From positions 1 to 22,575 of the forward strand of contig JAVYAJ010000416.1 of NCBI GenBank assembly GCA_032229885.1: a stretch of 22,575 bases of DNA, in the 5' to 3' direction. Below, piece after piece: positions 14,455-22,007 of the stretch (the first letter of the stretch is position 1; every line of letters begins with the position of its first letter). The position numbers were made by a program, and so were the translations under genes. Under the pieces are notes generated by a model. It saw nothing but the letters and a program-made list of their open reading frames with translations, was not told the origin of the DNA and did no database searches. The DNA is from Anammoximicrobium sp032229885 (GTDB lineage Bacteria; Planctomycetota; Planctomycetia; Pirellulales; Pirellulaceae).

Positions 14455-16038
14455 ATGGCGAAGATGATTGCCTTTGATCAAGAGGCGCGTGAAGCGATCA
14501 AACGAGGCGTTTCGAAGCTGGCCAAGACCGTTCGCTCGACTTTGGGACCTGCCGGGCACAACGTCATTCTGCAGAAGAGCTTCGGTGCGCCGCTGGTGAC
14601 CAAGGACGGCGTCACGGTGGCGAAGGAGATCGAACTCGAGGACGTCTACGAAAACATGGGCGCACGGATGGTGCGCGAAGTCGCCTCGAAGACCAACGAT
14701 GTCGCGGGCGACGGCACGACGACGGCGACGGTCCTGGCCGATGCCATTTTCAGCGAAGGGCTGCGGGCGGTCGTGGCGGGCGTCAACCCGGTATACCTCA
14801 AGGCCGGGATTGACCGCGCCGTGGCCGATGTCTCGGCGCACCTCAAGGCCAAGAGCGCCAAGGTCAAGGGCCATAAAGAGATGGCCCAAGTCGCGACCAT
14901 TGCCGGAAACAACGATCCGCACATCGGAGAGTTGGTCGCCGAGGCCATGGATCGCGTGGGCGGGGATGGCGTGGTGACGATCGAGGAGGGCAAGGCGACG
15001 GAGACCGAAGTCGAGTGGGTCGAGGGGATGCAATTCGACCAGGGCTATCTCTCGCCTTATTTCGCCACCAATTCGCCAACGATGGAGTGCGTCCTCGAGG
15101 ACGCCTACGTGCTGATTCACGAAAAGAAGATCTCGCACGCCCGAGATTTGGTGCCGTTGCTCGAGAAGATCGCGCGCTCGGGCAAACCCCTGCTGATCGT
15201 CGCGGAAGAGGTCGACGGCGAGGCCTTGGCGACGCTGGTTGTGAACACCATTCGCGGTACGTTCAAATGCTGTGCGGTCAAAGCGCCGGCGTACGGCGAT
15301 CGGCGCAAAGCCATGCTCGAAGACATCGCCATTTTGACTGGCGGCAGGGCGGTTTTCGAGAATCTGGGAGTCGCGCTCGACAGCATCGGTCTCGAGACGC
15401 TGGGCCGGGCCAAACGGGTGATCGTCGACAAGACCAGCACCACGATCGTCGAGGGCGCCGGCAAGGCAGCGGAAATCAAGGGTCGTATTGCGCAGATCGA
15501 GCAGGAACACGACAAATCGACCAGTGATTACGACCGCGAAAAGTTGCAGGAACGCAAGGCCAAGCTTGCCGGCGGCGTAGCCAAGATCTCGATCGGCGGG
15601 GCGACCGAGTCCGAGGTGAAGGAGAAGAAACTGCGGTTCGAAGACGCGTTGAACGCCACCCGCGCGGCCGTGCAAGAAGGCACGTTGCCCGGCGGAGGCG
15701 TCGCCTTGCTGCGGGCGGCCGCCGCATGCAAGCCGGACGGGTTGAACGAGGGCGAGCAAGCCGGCTACCGGATCATTCTCCGAGCCTGCCGTGCGCCCGC
15801 CACCTGGATCGCCGCGAACGCGGGCAAGGACGGTTCGTTGATCTGCGAACGGGCCGCCGCGGGCAAAGGCGGCTTCGGCTACAACGCGGCCACCGACCAG
15901 TTCGAGGACTTGAACGAAGCGGGCGTGATCGACCCGACGAAGGTCGTTCGCACAGCGCTCCAAAACGCGGCCAGCGTGGCCTCGCTGCTGCTGGCCAGCG
16001 ACGCGCTGATCGCCGAAAAGCCGAAAGAGGACGGCTGA
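14455..16038 (+). CDS. groL: Chaperonin GroEL (HSP60), paralog lacking the GGM tail
   Basis: The 527-residue product is a group I chaperonin that, as a double heptamer ring with GroES, refolds proteins in the cytoplasm using ATP. Core marks are intact: LGPAGHNVILQKSFGAPLVTKDGVTVAKEIEL split around D51, GDGTTTATVLA (85-95), the apical-domain YLSPYFATN, FEDALNATRAAVQEG with the catalytic aspartate, and PGGGVALLRAA. The end reads LIAEKPKEDG and stops, where typical GroELs continue into a flexible GGM-repeat tail. No groES lies upstream or downstream, unlike a main groESL operon. GGAGAG (14441-14446) sits 8 bases before the ATG. Planctomycetes often carry several GroEL copies, and I infer that this is an auxiliary one with its own, probably sigma-54-dependent, control. 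Confidence 0.95.
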   Translation: MAKMIAFDQEAREAIKRGVSKLAKTVRSTLGPAGHNVILQKSFGAPLVTKDGVTVAKEIELEDVYENMGARMVREVASKTNDVAGDGTTTATVLADAIFSEGLRAVVAGVNPVYLKAGIDRAVADVSAHLKAKSAKVKGHKEMAQVATIAGNNDPHIGELVAEAMDRVGGDGVVTIEEGKATETEVEWVEGMQFDQGYLSPYFATNSPTMECVLEDAYVLIHEKKISHARDLVPLLEKIARSGKPLLIVAEEVDGEALATLVVNTIRGTFKCCAVKAPAYGDRRKAMLEDIAILTGGRAVFENLGVALDSIGLETLGRAKRVIVDKTSTTIVEGAGKAAEIKGRIAQIEQEHDKSTSDYDREKLQERKAKLAGGVAKISIGGATESEVKEKKLRFEDALNATRAAVQEGTLPGGGVALLRAAAACKPDGLNEGEQAGYRIILRACRAPATWIAANAGKDGSLICERAAAGKGGFGYNAATDQFEDLNEAGVIDPTKVVRTALQNAASVASLLLASDALIAEKPKEDG

Positions 16039-16059
16039 GCCCGCGGCGAAGGCAAGTGC

Positions 16060-16079
16060 CCGTCGCGGCAGCGCGACGG
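16060..16079. terminator. GC hairpin just after groEL
   Basis: Perfect 8-base arms CCGTCGCG (16060-16067) and CGCGACGG (16072-16079) enclose a GCAG tetraloop, 21 bases after the groEL stop. There is no T tract, so it may protect the transcript 3' end rather than terminate by itself. Confidence 0.45.
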
Positions 16080-16304
16080 CGCACGGTGGGCTGGGGGCGC
16101 GCCAGATCGGAGGCTCGCCGCGCTGGCTCGCCGTGCTGGGGCGCCGGCGGCGCGACGATCGCGCCGCATGCCGCGATGAACCAAAAGCGAGTGCGGCCGC
16201 GACCAACGGACACGATGAAACGACCTGCGTCGAACCGCGCCCAAACCGGTCCGCAGGAACAGCTCGGTCAACGCGACATCGCCAAGGCGGAACGTCGGAT
16301 GAAA

Positions 16305-16340
16305 GGCCATTTCATTCGATGGCCGCCTTGTTTCGTTTTT
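16305..16340 (+). terminator. Rho-independent-like terminator for groEL
   Basis: The arms GGCCAT (16305-16310) and ATGGCC (16319-16324) with an 8-base loop are followed by CCTTGTTTCGTTTTT (16326-16340). Stem and T-rich tail are in the right order for plus-strand termination. Confidence 0.5.
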
Positions 16341-16386
16341 CGCCTCGACCCGCGCTCATAGGGCGTAGCCCGCACGGCAAAAGCGT

Positions 16387-17706
16387 TCAGGGACGCACGG
16401 ATTGCCAGCCGTCGGCATCCCGCGTGATGGTCGGCAGGTGGGCGCCGACCGGCGTCGCCGCTTCCGTCACGGCCGGCTGCGGGGACCATTGGATCGGCGC
16501 GGCGGGCCAGCGAACGTTCAGCGGCAAGAGCCGCGCCGTGCGGCTGTCGGGATCATACAAACTGGGCGCCGCGGGAACTTGCGTCCTGGTCTTGCGCGCA
16601 TCCGGATCCGGAACGGGCGACAGGGGCGCCGTGGGAGGCGTCGGTTGGGCGGACTGAGTTGGACCGAGCAACGGCGGCGCAGCGGGGGTGGCGCCGTAAC
16701 CAGACGGCGGATAACTGCGATTTTCGGGAATCGGTTGCAGGCCTTGGGTTTCGTTGGGCGACAGTCGCGGGGCCACATCGGCCGGCTGAGTCCCCCCAGA
16801 CGTCCCGTCGGGCGCCGCCTGGACAGGCGCTGTCGGCGCCGCGGGCGCGATCGCCGGCGGTGGAGACGGCGCGACGGAAGGCGCCCAGCCGGGTGAAGGC
16901 GTTGGCGTGGCCAACGGCACGGTAGGGCCCGGCGACGGCTGAGCGTTCAGACCGGGCGGGGCGGCATAGGCCGGCATCGCCTGGGCTGGTTCCGCCAGTG
17001 CGGATCCGGGCGGCGCGCCCGCGGCCGCGGGCGCCCCAGCCGCGGTCGGAGCGTAGATGCCGACGACTTGCGCTGGCACGGGCGGCGCCGGTCGAAACAT
17101 GTCTCGCAGCGAGTCCAGGAATTTGCGTCCCGGTCCGTCGGCCGGGACGCGTTGCACCTGCCAGGTATATGTCGTGCAAGGCTGCATCGCCGTCGCGGGC
17201 CAACCGGTGGCCGGGTCGTAGGTGACGACCGGCCGATAGTTGGTGGTGGGCACGCGAACCCACGTCGTGCGATAGGCCGCTTGCGGGACCGGAGCCGGCG
17301 CAATGGCCACGGGTTGGACGTATGCGACGCCCGCCGCAGCCGGTGCTGGGGCTACGGCGGCGCCGCAGTTCGGGGCCGGCGCAACGCCGGCCGGGGCGGT
17401 ATAATACGAGGGGCGCGAATCGCACGCGGGCGGAGGCGCGACGACCGGCGGCGCACTGCAGCTCGGCGCGGGCGCAGCATACACCGGCGCGGGCGCCGCG
17501 TACACGGGCGCCGGCGCCGGGTTGAACCACTGGCAGAACGGAGAGGTTCCGCTCCCCAGCGGCGCAGCAACGGCGCCCGGGGTGGCCCGCGGCCAGCCGC
17601 GAATCCAGTCGACGAGCGTATAACCCGCGGCTGGTTCGATCGGCAAAGTCGCCAAGACCAGCGCTGCGCAGCCGATCCGCACGATTGTCGCTGCTGGTTT
17701 TCGCAT
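16387..17706 (-). CDS. Exported proline/alanine-rich protein of planctomycete type
   Basis: The 439-residue product has a signal peptide (residues about 1-28, ending EPAAG before YTLVDWI). It is dominated by Pro/Ala, with VYAAPAP-type repeats near residues 68-80 and long PSP/APT runs in the second half. The one stretch that looks folded is about 145-205: AAYRTTWVRVPTTNYRPVVTY, then DPATGWPATAMQPCTTYTWQ, a cysteine-containing pattern I recognise from many uncharacterised planctomycete secreted proteins. Further cysteines at about 58, 83, 94 and 113 could form disulfides. GGGAGA lies about 7 bases upstream of the ATG at 17706. The role is unknown; a cell-surface or envelope-spacer protein is the natural guess. 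It is transcribed alone, convergent with groEL. Confidence 0.75.
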   Translation of the reverse strand: MRKPAATIVRIGCAALVLATLPIEPAAGYTLVDWIRGWPRATPGAVAAPLGSGTSPFCQWFNPAPAPVYAAPAPVYAAPAPSCSAPPVVAPPPACDSRPSYYTAPAGVAPAPNCGAAVAPAPAAAGVAYVQPVAIAPAPVPQAAYRTTWVRVPTTNYRPVVTYDPATGWPATAMQPCTTYTWQVQRVPADGPGRKFLDSLRDMFRPAPPVPAQVVGIYAPTAAGAPAAAGAPPGSALAEPAQAMPAYAAPPGLNAQPSPGPTVPLATPTPSPGWAPSVAPSPPPAIAPAAPTAPVQAAPDGTSGGTQPADVAPRLSPNETQGLQPIPENRSYPPSGYGATPAAPPLLGPTQSAQPTPPTAPLSPVPDPDARKTRTQVPAAPSLYDPDSRTARLLPLNVRWPAAPIQWSPQPAVTEAATPVGAHLPTITRDADGWQSVRP

Positions 17707-18013
17707 GGGCCTGTCTCCCGTTACGATTTCGTGTCCGCCCCCTCCGGGCCGCAGCGCCGGCCGCGTCGGAGGCGCGCCATCCCATGCTGTAGTCTAGGCC
17801 GCGAAAGAGGCGATCGCGGACAAAAGCGCTCGATTTTCGACGATCGCCGACCCACCGACACCCGCGCAAAGGGTTATCGCAAGGAGGCCAAAACACAAGA
17901 AGTGGTCGCGTTCCACGGCTCGCAACGGCAATGGCGATTATCCGGCTCGCCGCTTGCACCACTCGCCCACATCGCCCAACGCCGCGCGCCACGCGCAGCT
18001 CGTCCGGCCGGCT
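17707..18013. other. Intergenic region between two minus-strand genes
   Basis: These 307 bases should contain the promoter of the proline-rich protein gene, but I find no well-spaced -35/-10 pair and no hairpin worth naming. No gene is supported. Confidence 0.4.
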
Positions 18014-18634
18014 TCAACGGCCCGCTTCATACAGATCGTACAGCTCGAACAACACCTCGCGGACGTTTCCCCGATGCAATTCAAACAGGGCGTCGAGCGG
18101 CACGCCGGCCAACCACGCGGCGTCCCGGCCGCCCAGCAGGCGCTGCGCGATCCGCCGCGTCAGTTCGAGGCTGGACGGGGCATGCCAAAGCTGAGGCAGC
18201 CCATAGTCGCCGTGGGCAGTGACCAACAATCCCGCGCCCCGCTGTCGGCACAGACGCTTCAACCTGATACGTGTCCACCAGCCAAGTTGTTCATAACCGT
18301 CGACCACCATCTGGGTCTGACGCGTCCAGGCGATGCTCGGGACTCGCGGCCAGCCGTCGAACCAGGGCCGTTTCGGCTCGAACGCCGCTCGACGGCGAAA
18401 CGCACGGAACTCGATAGCTCGTCCGGCGGCTCGCAGTCCCGGCAGCAAGGTCTGCACGAGCGTCGACTTGCCGCATCCATGCCCGCCCGTGATCTGCCCC
18501 CACCACGCGAACTCGCGCAACCGTGCCACGAGCGCCCCGACGTCGCCTCCGTCGGGGAACAGGTACTCGCGGGCGTCCGGCCGCAGATACCGCGTCGAGA
18601 AAGGATTTTCGTTGGAAAGTCGAGTTGAACGCAT
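18014..18634 (-). CDS. Small P-loop ATPase of unknown function
   Basis: The 206-residue product has a Walker A motif GGHGCGKST (50-58, lysine K56) and a Walker B-like strand QMVVDGYEQL (108-117, aspartate D112). The N-terminus NPFSTRYLRPDAREYLFPDG is typical of AAA/STAND-like ATP-binding proteins annotated in planctomycetes. After Walker B come a VTAHGDYGL segment, where sensor-like residues would sit, and a helical end (NVREVLFELYDLYE). No DNA-binding, helicase or effector domain is fused to it. The ATG at 18634 is the only reasonable start; no clear Shine-Dalgarno is seen. It lies 277 bases after the CPBP protease gene on the same strand, probably as a separate unit. Its partner and substrate are not known. 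Confidence 0.72.
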   Translation of the reverse strand: MRSTRLSNENPFSTRYLRPDAREYLFPDGGDVGALVARLREFAWWGQITGGHGCGKSTLVQTLLPGLRAAGRAIEFRAFRRRAAFEPKRPWFDGWPRVPSIAWTRQTQMVVDGYEQLGWWTRIRLKRLCRQRGAGLLVTAHGDYGLPQLWHAPSSLELTRRIAQRLLGGRDAAWLAGVPLDALFELHRGNVREVLFELYDLYEAGR

Positions 18635-18911
18635 ATCGCCAGATGTCGCCGTTGGTTCACACGCCGAGCGTCCGCGCGTTGCAGTCTAACGCGGCCTCGC
18701 GGTGATCGGCCGCAACCCAACACGCCGCTCGACCCCGGTGCAACGCCCGACGGACGCGATGGAGCGCATCGGTCCAATCCACGGTATGAGCTTGGCGGAC
18801 CGGGCTCTGTCGCGGCCGAAGAAATGAGAAAACATGGTCTGAACATTCACGATGATCGCAGATTCATCGCGCCGCGGGGATCCGCGCACGACGAGCGTTT
18901 GGCCCCGCCCA

Positions 18912-19562
18912 TCACGCGTGCCGCGACCAGCGAACTCGCACCAGATAGAACAAGGCCACGAAATCGTACAGGCTGTGCGTCAACGCCGGCGCCACGAGGC
19001 TTTCGGTCCAGATCATCAGCGCGCCGAAGTACAGCCCTGCACACGCGGCGAGAATCGCGTAGGTGACGGACAGAAAATGAGCCGCGCCGAACAAGGCCGA
19101 CGCGGCGATCAACGCGATCAGCGCGCCCCAGGGCGGACCCCACCAGGCCTGGAAAGCTTGTTGCGCCAGGCCTCGAAACAACATCTCTTCGCCGATCCCC
19201 GCCGCCAGCGACACGGCCGCCAGTTCACCGACGCTGCATTCCCGGAACAAAGGCTTCACCGTTCGTTCGAGGTCGCACTGGAGACCAGCTAATGGCCCGA
19301 CTGGAAAGCGATCCATCAGCCACAACCCCACCAACAGCGGGGCGGTGGCCCCCAGGCCGCTCAGCACGGCGGGCTGCACAGCCTGCCACGACACGGCGGC
19401 GCGGTCGATCCCGGGAATCGGCCAGATGTCCCATACCCAACCCAGCAGCAAGGCGAGCAGTCCCAACCCGCCTTCGAAGGCCACGGCAATCGCAGCCATG
19501 TTCGCGCGCGGCGCGCGTTCTTCCGGCTCGCATCCGTCCGGCCTGCGGTCGTCCTCGCTCAC
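18912..19562 (-). CDS. CPBP family intramembrane glutamic endopeptidase
   Basis: The 216-residue membrane protein belongs to the CPBP (CaaX protease/bacteriocin-processing) family of intramembrane proteases. The motifs are complete: GEEMLFRG with the EExxxR core at residues 125-130, FGAAHF with histidine H162, and HSLYDF at 196-201. About six hydrophobic segments are visible from residue 22 on. The GTG at 19562 is chosen because GGGAGG lies 4 bases upstream and the start overlaps the ktrA stop by 4 bases; an internal ATG at 19499 would remove 21 polar residues. It is the third gene of the potassium-uptake operon. The physiological substrate is unknown, and its coupling to KtrAB may be incidental or may mean that it processes an envelope protein under osmotic stress. 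Confidence 0.85.
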   Translation of the reverse strand: MSEDDRRPDGCEPEERAPRANMAAIAVAFEGGLGLLALLLGWVWDIWPIPGIDRAAVSWQAVQPAVLSGLGATAPLLVGLWLMDRFPVGPLAGLQCDLERTVKPLFRECSVGELAAVSLAAGIGEEMLFRGLAQQAFQAWWGPPWGALIALIAASALFGAAHFLSVTYAILAACAGLYFGALMIWTESLVAPALTHSLYDFVALFYLVRVRWSRHA

Positions 19563-20230
19563 TGGACCTCCCGAAATCTTTTCAGATCCTCGCGCCGCGC
19601 GACGACGATCATCAATTGGTCGGCGCCAAACGCAAAATCGGGGTCGGGAAACAGCGACAGCTTTCCCGTCAGCACGTCCTTGACGCCGATCACGGACAGG
19701 TTGAACAGGCGTCGCAAGTCGGTCTCGCGCAGCGTGCGTCCCATCATCGAATCGGGAATGGCGATTTCCACAAAGCTGTATTCTGGATCGATGGGCATAT
19801 AGTCGAGTACGTTTGGCCAGGTCATTCGATCGGCCAGCGAGACGGCGATTTCGCTCTCGGGAAACACGACGCGATAGACCCCCAGCGCTTCGAGGATTCG
19901 CGCATGATCGTGGCTCAATCCCTTGACGATGATCCGTTTTGCGCCCAGCTCGCGGCAATGCAGCGTCGCCAACACCGACGGCGTGATGTTCTGGTGCTCG
20001 CCCAGGCTGATGAACACGGCCTCGCTGGTTTCCAACGACAACTCGGCCAGCGTCTCGTGCGCGGCCACGTCGCCGATGACCGCCTCGTAGAGAACATCCT
20101 TTAACGCTTCGACCCGATCCCGGTTGGCGTCCACGCCCGTCACGCGGCAACCGTTCTTGCTGAGCCGTTCCGCGAGCGCTGATCCGAACGACCCGAGCCC
20201 CAGAACCACGAACGATTTCTTCTGCGCCAT
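19559..20230 (-). CDS. ktrA: KtrA/TrkA-type potassium uptake regulatory subunit (RCK)
   Basis: The 223-residue cytosolic protein has an N-terminal Rossmann (RCK_N/TrkA-N) domain with GLGSFGSALAERL (11-23) and the ribose-binding acidic residue D34 in VTGVDANRDRV. A smaller RCK_C (TrkA-C) domain from about 135 includes FVEIAIPDSMMGRTL and IGVKDVLTGKL. One RCK unit of this length is typical of KtrA rather than the duplicated E. coli TrkA. In the family, ATP/ADP binding to the octameric ring gates the KtrB channel. A TTG at 20242 would add four residues; the ATG at 20230 is preferred. It starts 4 bases after the ktrB stop and overlaps the CPBP gene by 4 bases, so all three should be co-translated. 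Confidence 0.92.
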   Translation of the reverse strand: MAQKKSFVVLGLGSFGSALAERLSKNGCRVTGVDANRDRVEALKDVLYEAVIGDVAAHETLAELSLETSEAVFISLGEHQNITPSVLATLHCRELGAKRIIVKGLSHDHARILEALGVYRVVFPESEIAVSLADRMTWPNVLDYMPIDPEYSFVEIAIPDSMMGRTLRETDLRRLFNLSVIGVKDVLTGKLSLFPDPDFAFGADQLMIVVARREDLKRFREVQ

Positions 20231-20234
20231 GAAC

Positions 20235-21614
20235 CTACCCAATCAGCGGTGCTTCGGTCGCGTATTCTACCGCCTGTCGTCGTTCGCTGCGAGACAATGC
20301 GACGAATGCGGAGACAGGCCCCACGCGGCCCAGAAACATGAGAAAGATGATGATGGCCTGGGCGGCGCCGTTCAGGCGCGGCGTGATTCCCGTGCTCAGG
20401 CCGACCGTCCCGAGCGCCGAGATCACCTCGAACGCCTTGTCCATAAAGTCCCCGGCCGCGGTCTCGACGCCGACCGGCTCGCTGGGGGCGACGACCAGCA
20501 GAATGGTCAGCATCAAGATGGCCACGGTCGTAAAGCCGAAGGCCGTCGCGATCGCCCGCGCCACGGCCGCCTCGGGAATCGTCCGCCGCCCGATGTTGAT
20601 CTGCCTTCGGCCGCGAAAACTGGTCCAGAACCGCAGCGTCAGGACGGCCAAGGTCGAGACTTTGAACCCGCCGCCGGTGGAGCACGGCCCCGCTCCGACC
20701 GCCATCAGAAGAATCGTCAGAAACAGCGTCGCGCTGCTGAGCGATCCCACGTCGATGGTGTTGAAGCCGGCGGTCCGGCAGGTGGTCGAATGAAAGCCCG
20801 CGACCAACAGACGGCGCAGCAGCGGCATCCCGCGGAGCGCGCCGTCCCACTCGAGGATCAAGAACATGCCCGCGCCCAGCGCCAGCAGGATCGCCGTGCC
20901 GCTCAACACCAGCTTGCTGTGCAGGGACAAGACGTTCCACCGCTCGCGCCAGGCGTCGTGCCAGTTGCGGTTCAAATCGATGAGCACCGGATAGCCGATC
21001 CCGCCGCTGATGATCAGGCCCATCACGGTCAGATTCACGAGCGGATCGCCTTGATAGCGAACCAGATTGTCGTCGTGCAGCGCGAAACCCGCGTTACAGA
21101 AGGCCGAGACCGTATGAAACACGGCGTGCCATGCGGCCTGGGCCGGCGGGGCGTCGAACAGGAACCGAATGAACAGCAGGCTGGCTCCCACGAGCTCGAA
21201 CGTCAGCGTCAGGCGAAGCACGCGCTGCAACACCCAGCGCAGGTCCAGGCTCTCGTCCGTTCCCAAGGTCTGCGTGACGACCGCCCGTTGACGCAGCCCT
21301 TGACGACCGCCCAGTTGAAAAGCCAGGAACGTGGTGACGGTCATGATCCCCACGCCTCCGACCTGGATCAGGACCAAGATCACCGCTTGTCCAAACCACG
21401 AGCAATCGCTGCCGACCGAGCGAACCGACAGGCCGGTGACACACGTGGCGCTGGTCGCCGTGAATGCCGCGTCCAACGCCGTGATCGGCCGCTGGGGATC
21501 GGCGGCTGACCAGGGCAGCGTCAGCAGCAACGCGCCGATGGTGATCGTGGCCGCATACCAGGCGACCGAGACGCGGGCCGGATGCTGTTGGATCGAGCCG
21601 ATGAATTGGACCAT
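20235..21614 (-). CDS. ktrB: KtrB/TrkH family potassium transporter
   Basis: The 459-residue inner-membrane protein is the potassium-translocating subunit. The four pore loops of the SKT superfamily are recognisable, each with its filter glycine: TCVTGLS (G61), FCNAGFAL (G176), CRTAGFNT (G283) and LGTVGLSTG (G405). Hydrophobic segments between them fit the usual eight transmembrane helices and four re-entrant helices. The length fits KtrB (about 450), shorter than E. coli TrkH (483). The ATG at 21614 is chosen because the extra 11 residues from 21647 are polar and unlike the family. It is first in the minus-strand operon with ktrA and the CPBP protease. No sensor or c-di-AMP riboswitch was recognised in the upstream spacer. 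Confidence 0.92.
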   Translation of the reverse strand: MVQFIGSIQQHPARVSVAWYAATITIGALLLTLPWSAADPQRPITALDAAFTATSATCVTGLSVRSVGSDCSWFGQAVILVLIQVGGVGIMTVTTFLAFQLGGRQGLRQRAVVTQTLGTDESLDLRWVLQRVLRLTLTFELVGASLLFIRFLFDAPPAQAAWHAVFHTVSAFCNAGFALHDDNLVRYQGDPLVNLTVMGLIISGGIGYPVLIDLNRNWHDAWRERWNVLSLHSKLVLSGTAILLALGAGMFLILEWDGALRGMPLLRRLLVAGFHSTTCRTAGFNTIDVGSLSSATLFLTILLMAVGAGPCSTGGGFKVSTLAVLTLRFWTSFRGRRQINIGRRTIPEAAVARAIATAFGFTTVAILMLTILLVVAPSEPVGVETAAGDFMDKAFEVISALGTVGLSTGITPRLNGAAQAIIIFLMFLGRVGPVSAFVALSRSERRQAVEYATEAPLIG

Positions 21615-21726
21615 AGATCGATAGTCAGCCGATCTTGCGCTCAGCAATTAAACCGGGTACGAAAAGAAGAACCGCAAGCACGGGGCAGCGAACGCGGGCG
21701 CAGCGACAGCAGACGCAACGACGGCA

Positions 21727-21752
21727 GAGGCAGCGACTGCCGAGGCAGCGAC
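21727..21752 (+). repeat. 11-base direct repeat GAGGCAGCGAC
   Basis: Two exact copies, 21727-21737 and 21742-21752, lie 15 bases apart start to start within a longer degenerate CAGCGAC-rich tract. Confidence 0.6.
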
Positions 21753-21872
21753 GCAGACTCGGCGAACGCATCCGCGACCGGCCTCGTTGGGACAGACGCT
21801 CGGACGCGAGTGCGCGACTGTGGGCGCTGGGACGCAAGCGACAATCGCTGCGGGTGCGACCCAAATTGTGTC

Positions 21873-21906
21873 AGTGCTAGCACTAAACCATTCGGCTGCT
21901 AGCACT
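21873..21906. repeat. Two TGCTAGCACT palindromic sites 22 bp apart
   Basis: TGCTAGCACT occurs at 21875-21884 and 21897-21906. The first lies inside a perfect 12-base palindrome AGTGCTAGCACT (21873-21884). The start-to-start distance of 22 bp equals about two helical turns, which would suit two dimers of one DNA-binding protein on the same face. The spot is where the base composition changes toward the IS remnant, so a role as an element end is also possible. Confidence 0.5.
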
Positions 21907-21946
21907 TAGGAAATAGAAAACTTCGCTTATTGATCTTTTCGGGAAA

Positions 21947-22007
21947 GGCGGTTTCCGACCATGTTGTGGCTTTTTCGCCCGGCCACAATAAGGAGAAGGA
22001 AACCGCC
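21947..22007. repeat. Nested palindrome enclosing the transposase ribosome-binding site
   Basis: The outer arms GGCGGTTTCC (21947-21956) and GGAAACCGCC (21998-22007) are perfect. An inner pair TTGTGGC (21964-21970) and GCCACAA (21982-21988) lies within them. The Shine-Dalgarno AAGGAG (21990-21995) sits between the inner and outer right arms, directly before the ATG at 22008. The arrangement could hide the translation start when transcribed from outside. Confidence 0.65.

Larger units (their letters stand above)
16039..16386. other. Intergenic region between convergent groEL and proline-rich protein genes
   Basis: No gene is supported in these 348 bases. They contain a stable hairpin close to groEL (16060-16079) and a terminator with a T-rich tail (16305-16340). 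Confidence 0.55.
21615..22007. other. Repeat-rich spacer between ktrB and the IS remnant
   Basis: From about 21685 to 21760 the DNA is a degenerate mix of CAGCGAC-like words, with an 11-base direct repeat GAGGCAGCGAC at 21727-21737 and 21742-21752. Short frames are open on both strands here, but their translations are arginine/serine/proline mixes without protein character. From about 21865 the GC content drops, and two TGCTAGCACT copies and a nested palindrome follow. Confidence 0.5.

Noticed and set aside
13984..16206. Very long antisense open frame opposite groEL
   Set aside because: Its translation is an arginine/aspartate/glycine-rich shadow of the groEL codons; high third-position GC removes stop codons on the other strand.
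21635..21905. Small genes in the CAGCGAC-rich tract
   Set aside because: Frames are open on both strands at once, with repetitive Arg/Ser/Pro translations and no ribosome-binding site; this is best explained by repeat composition.
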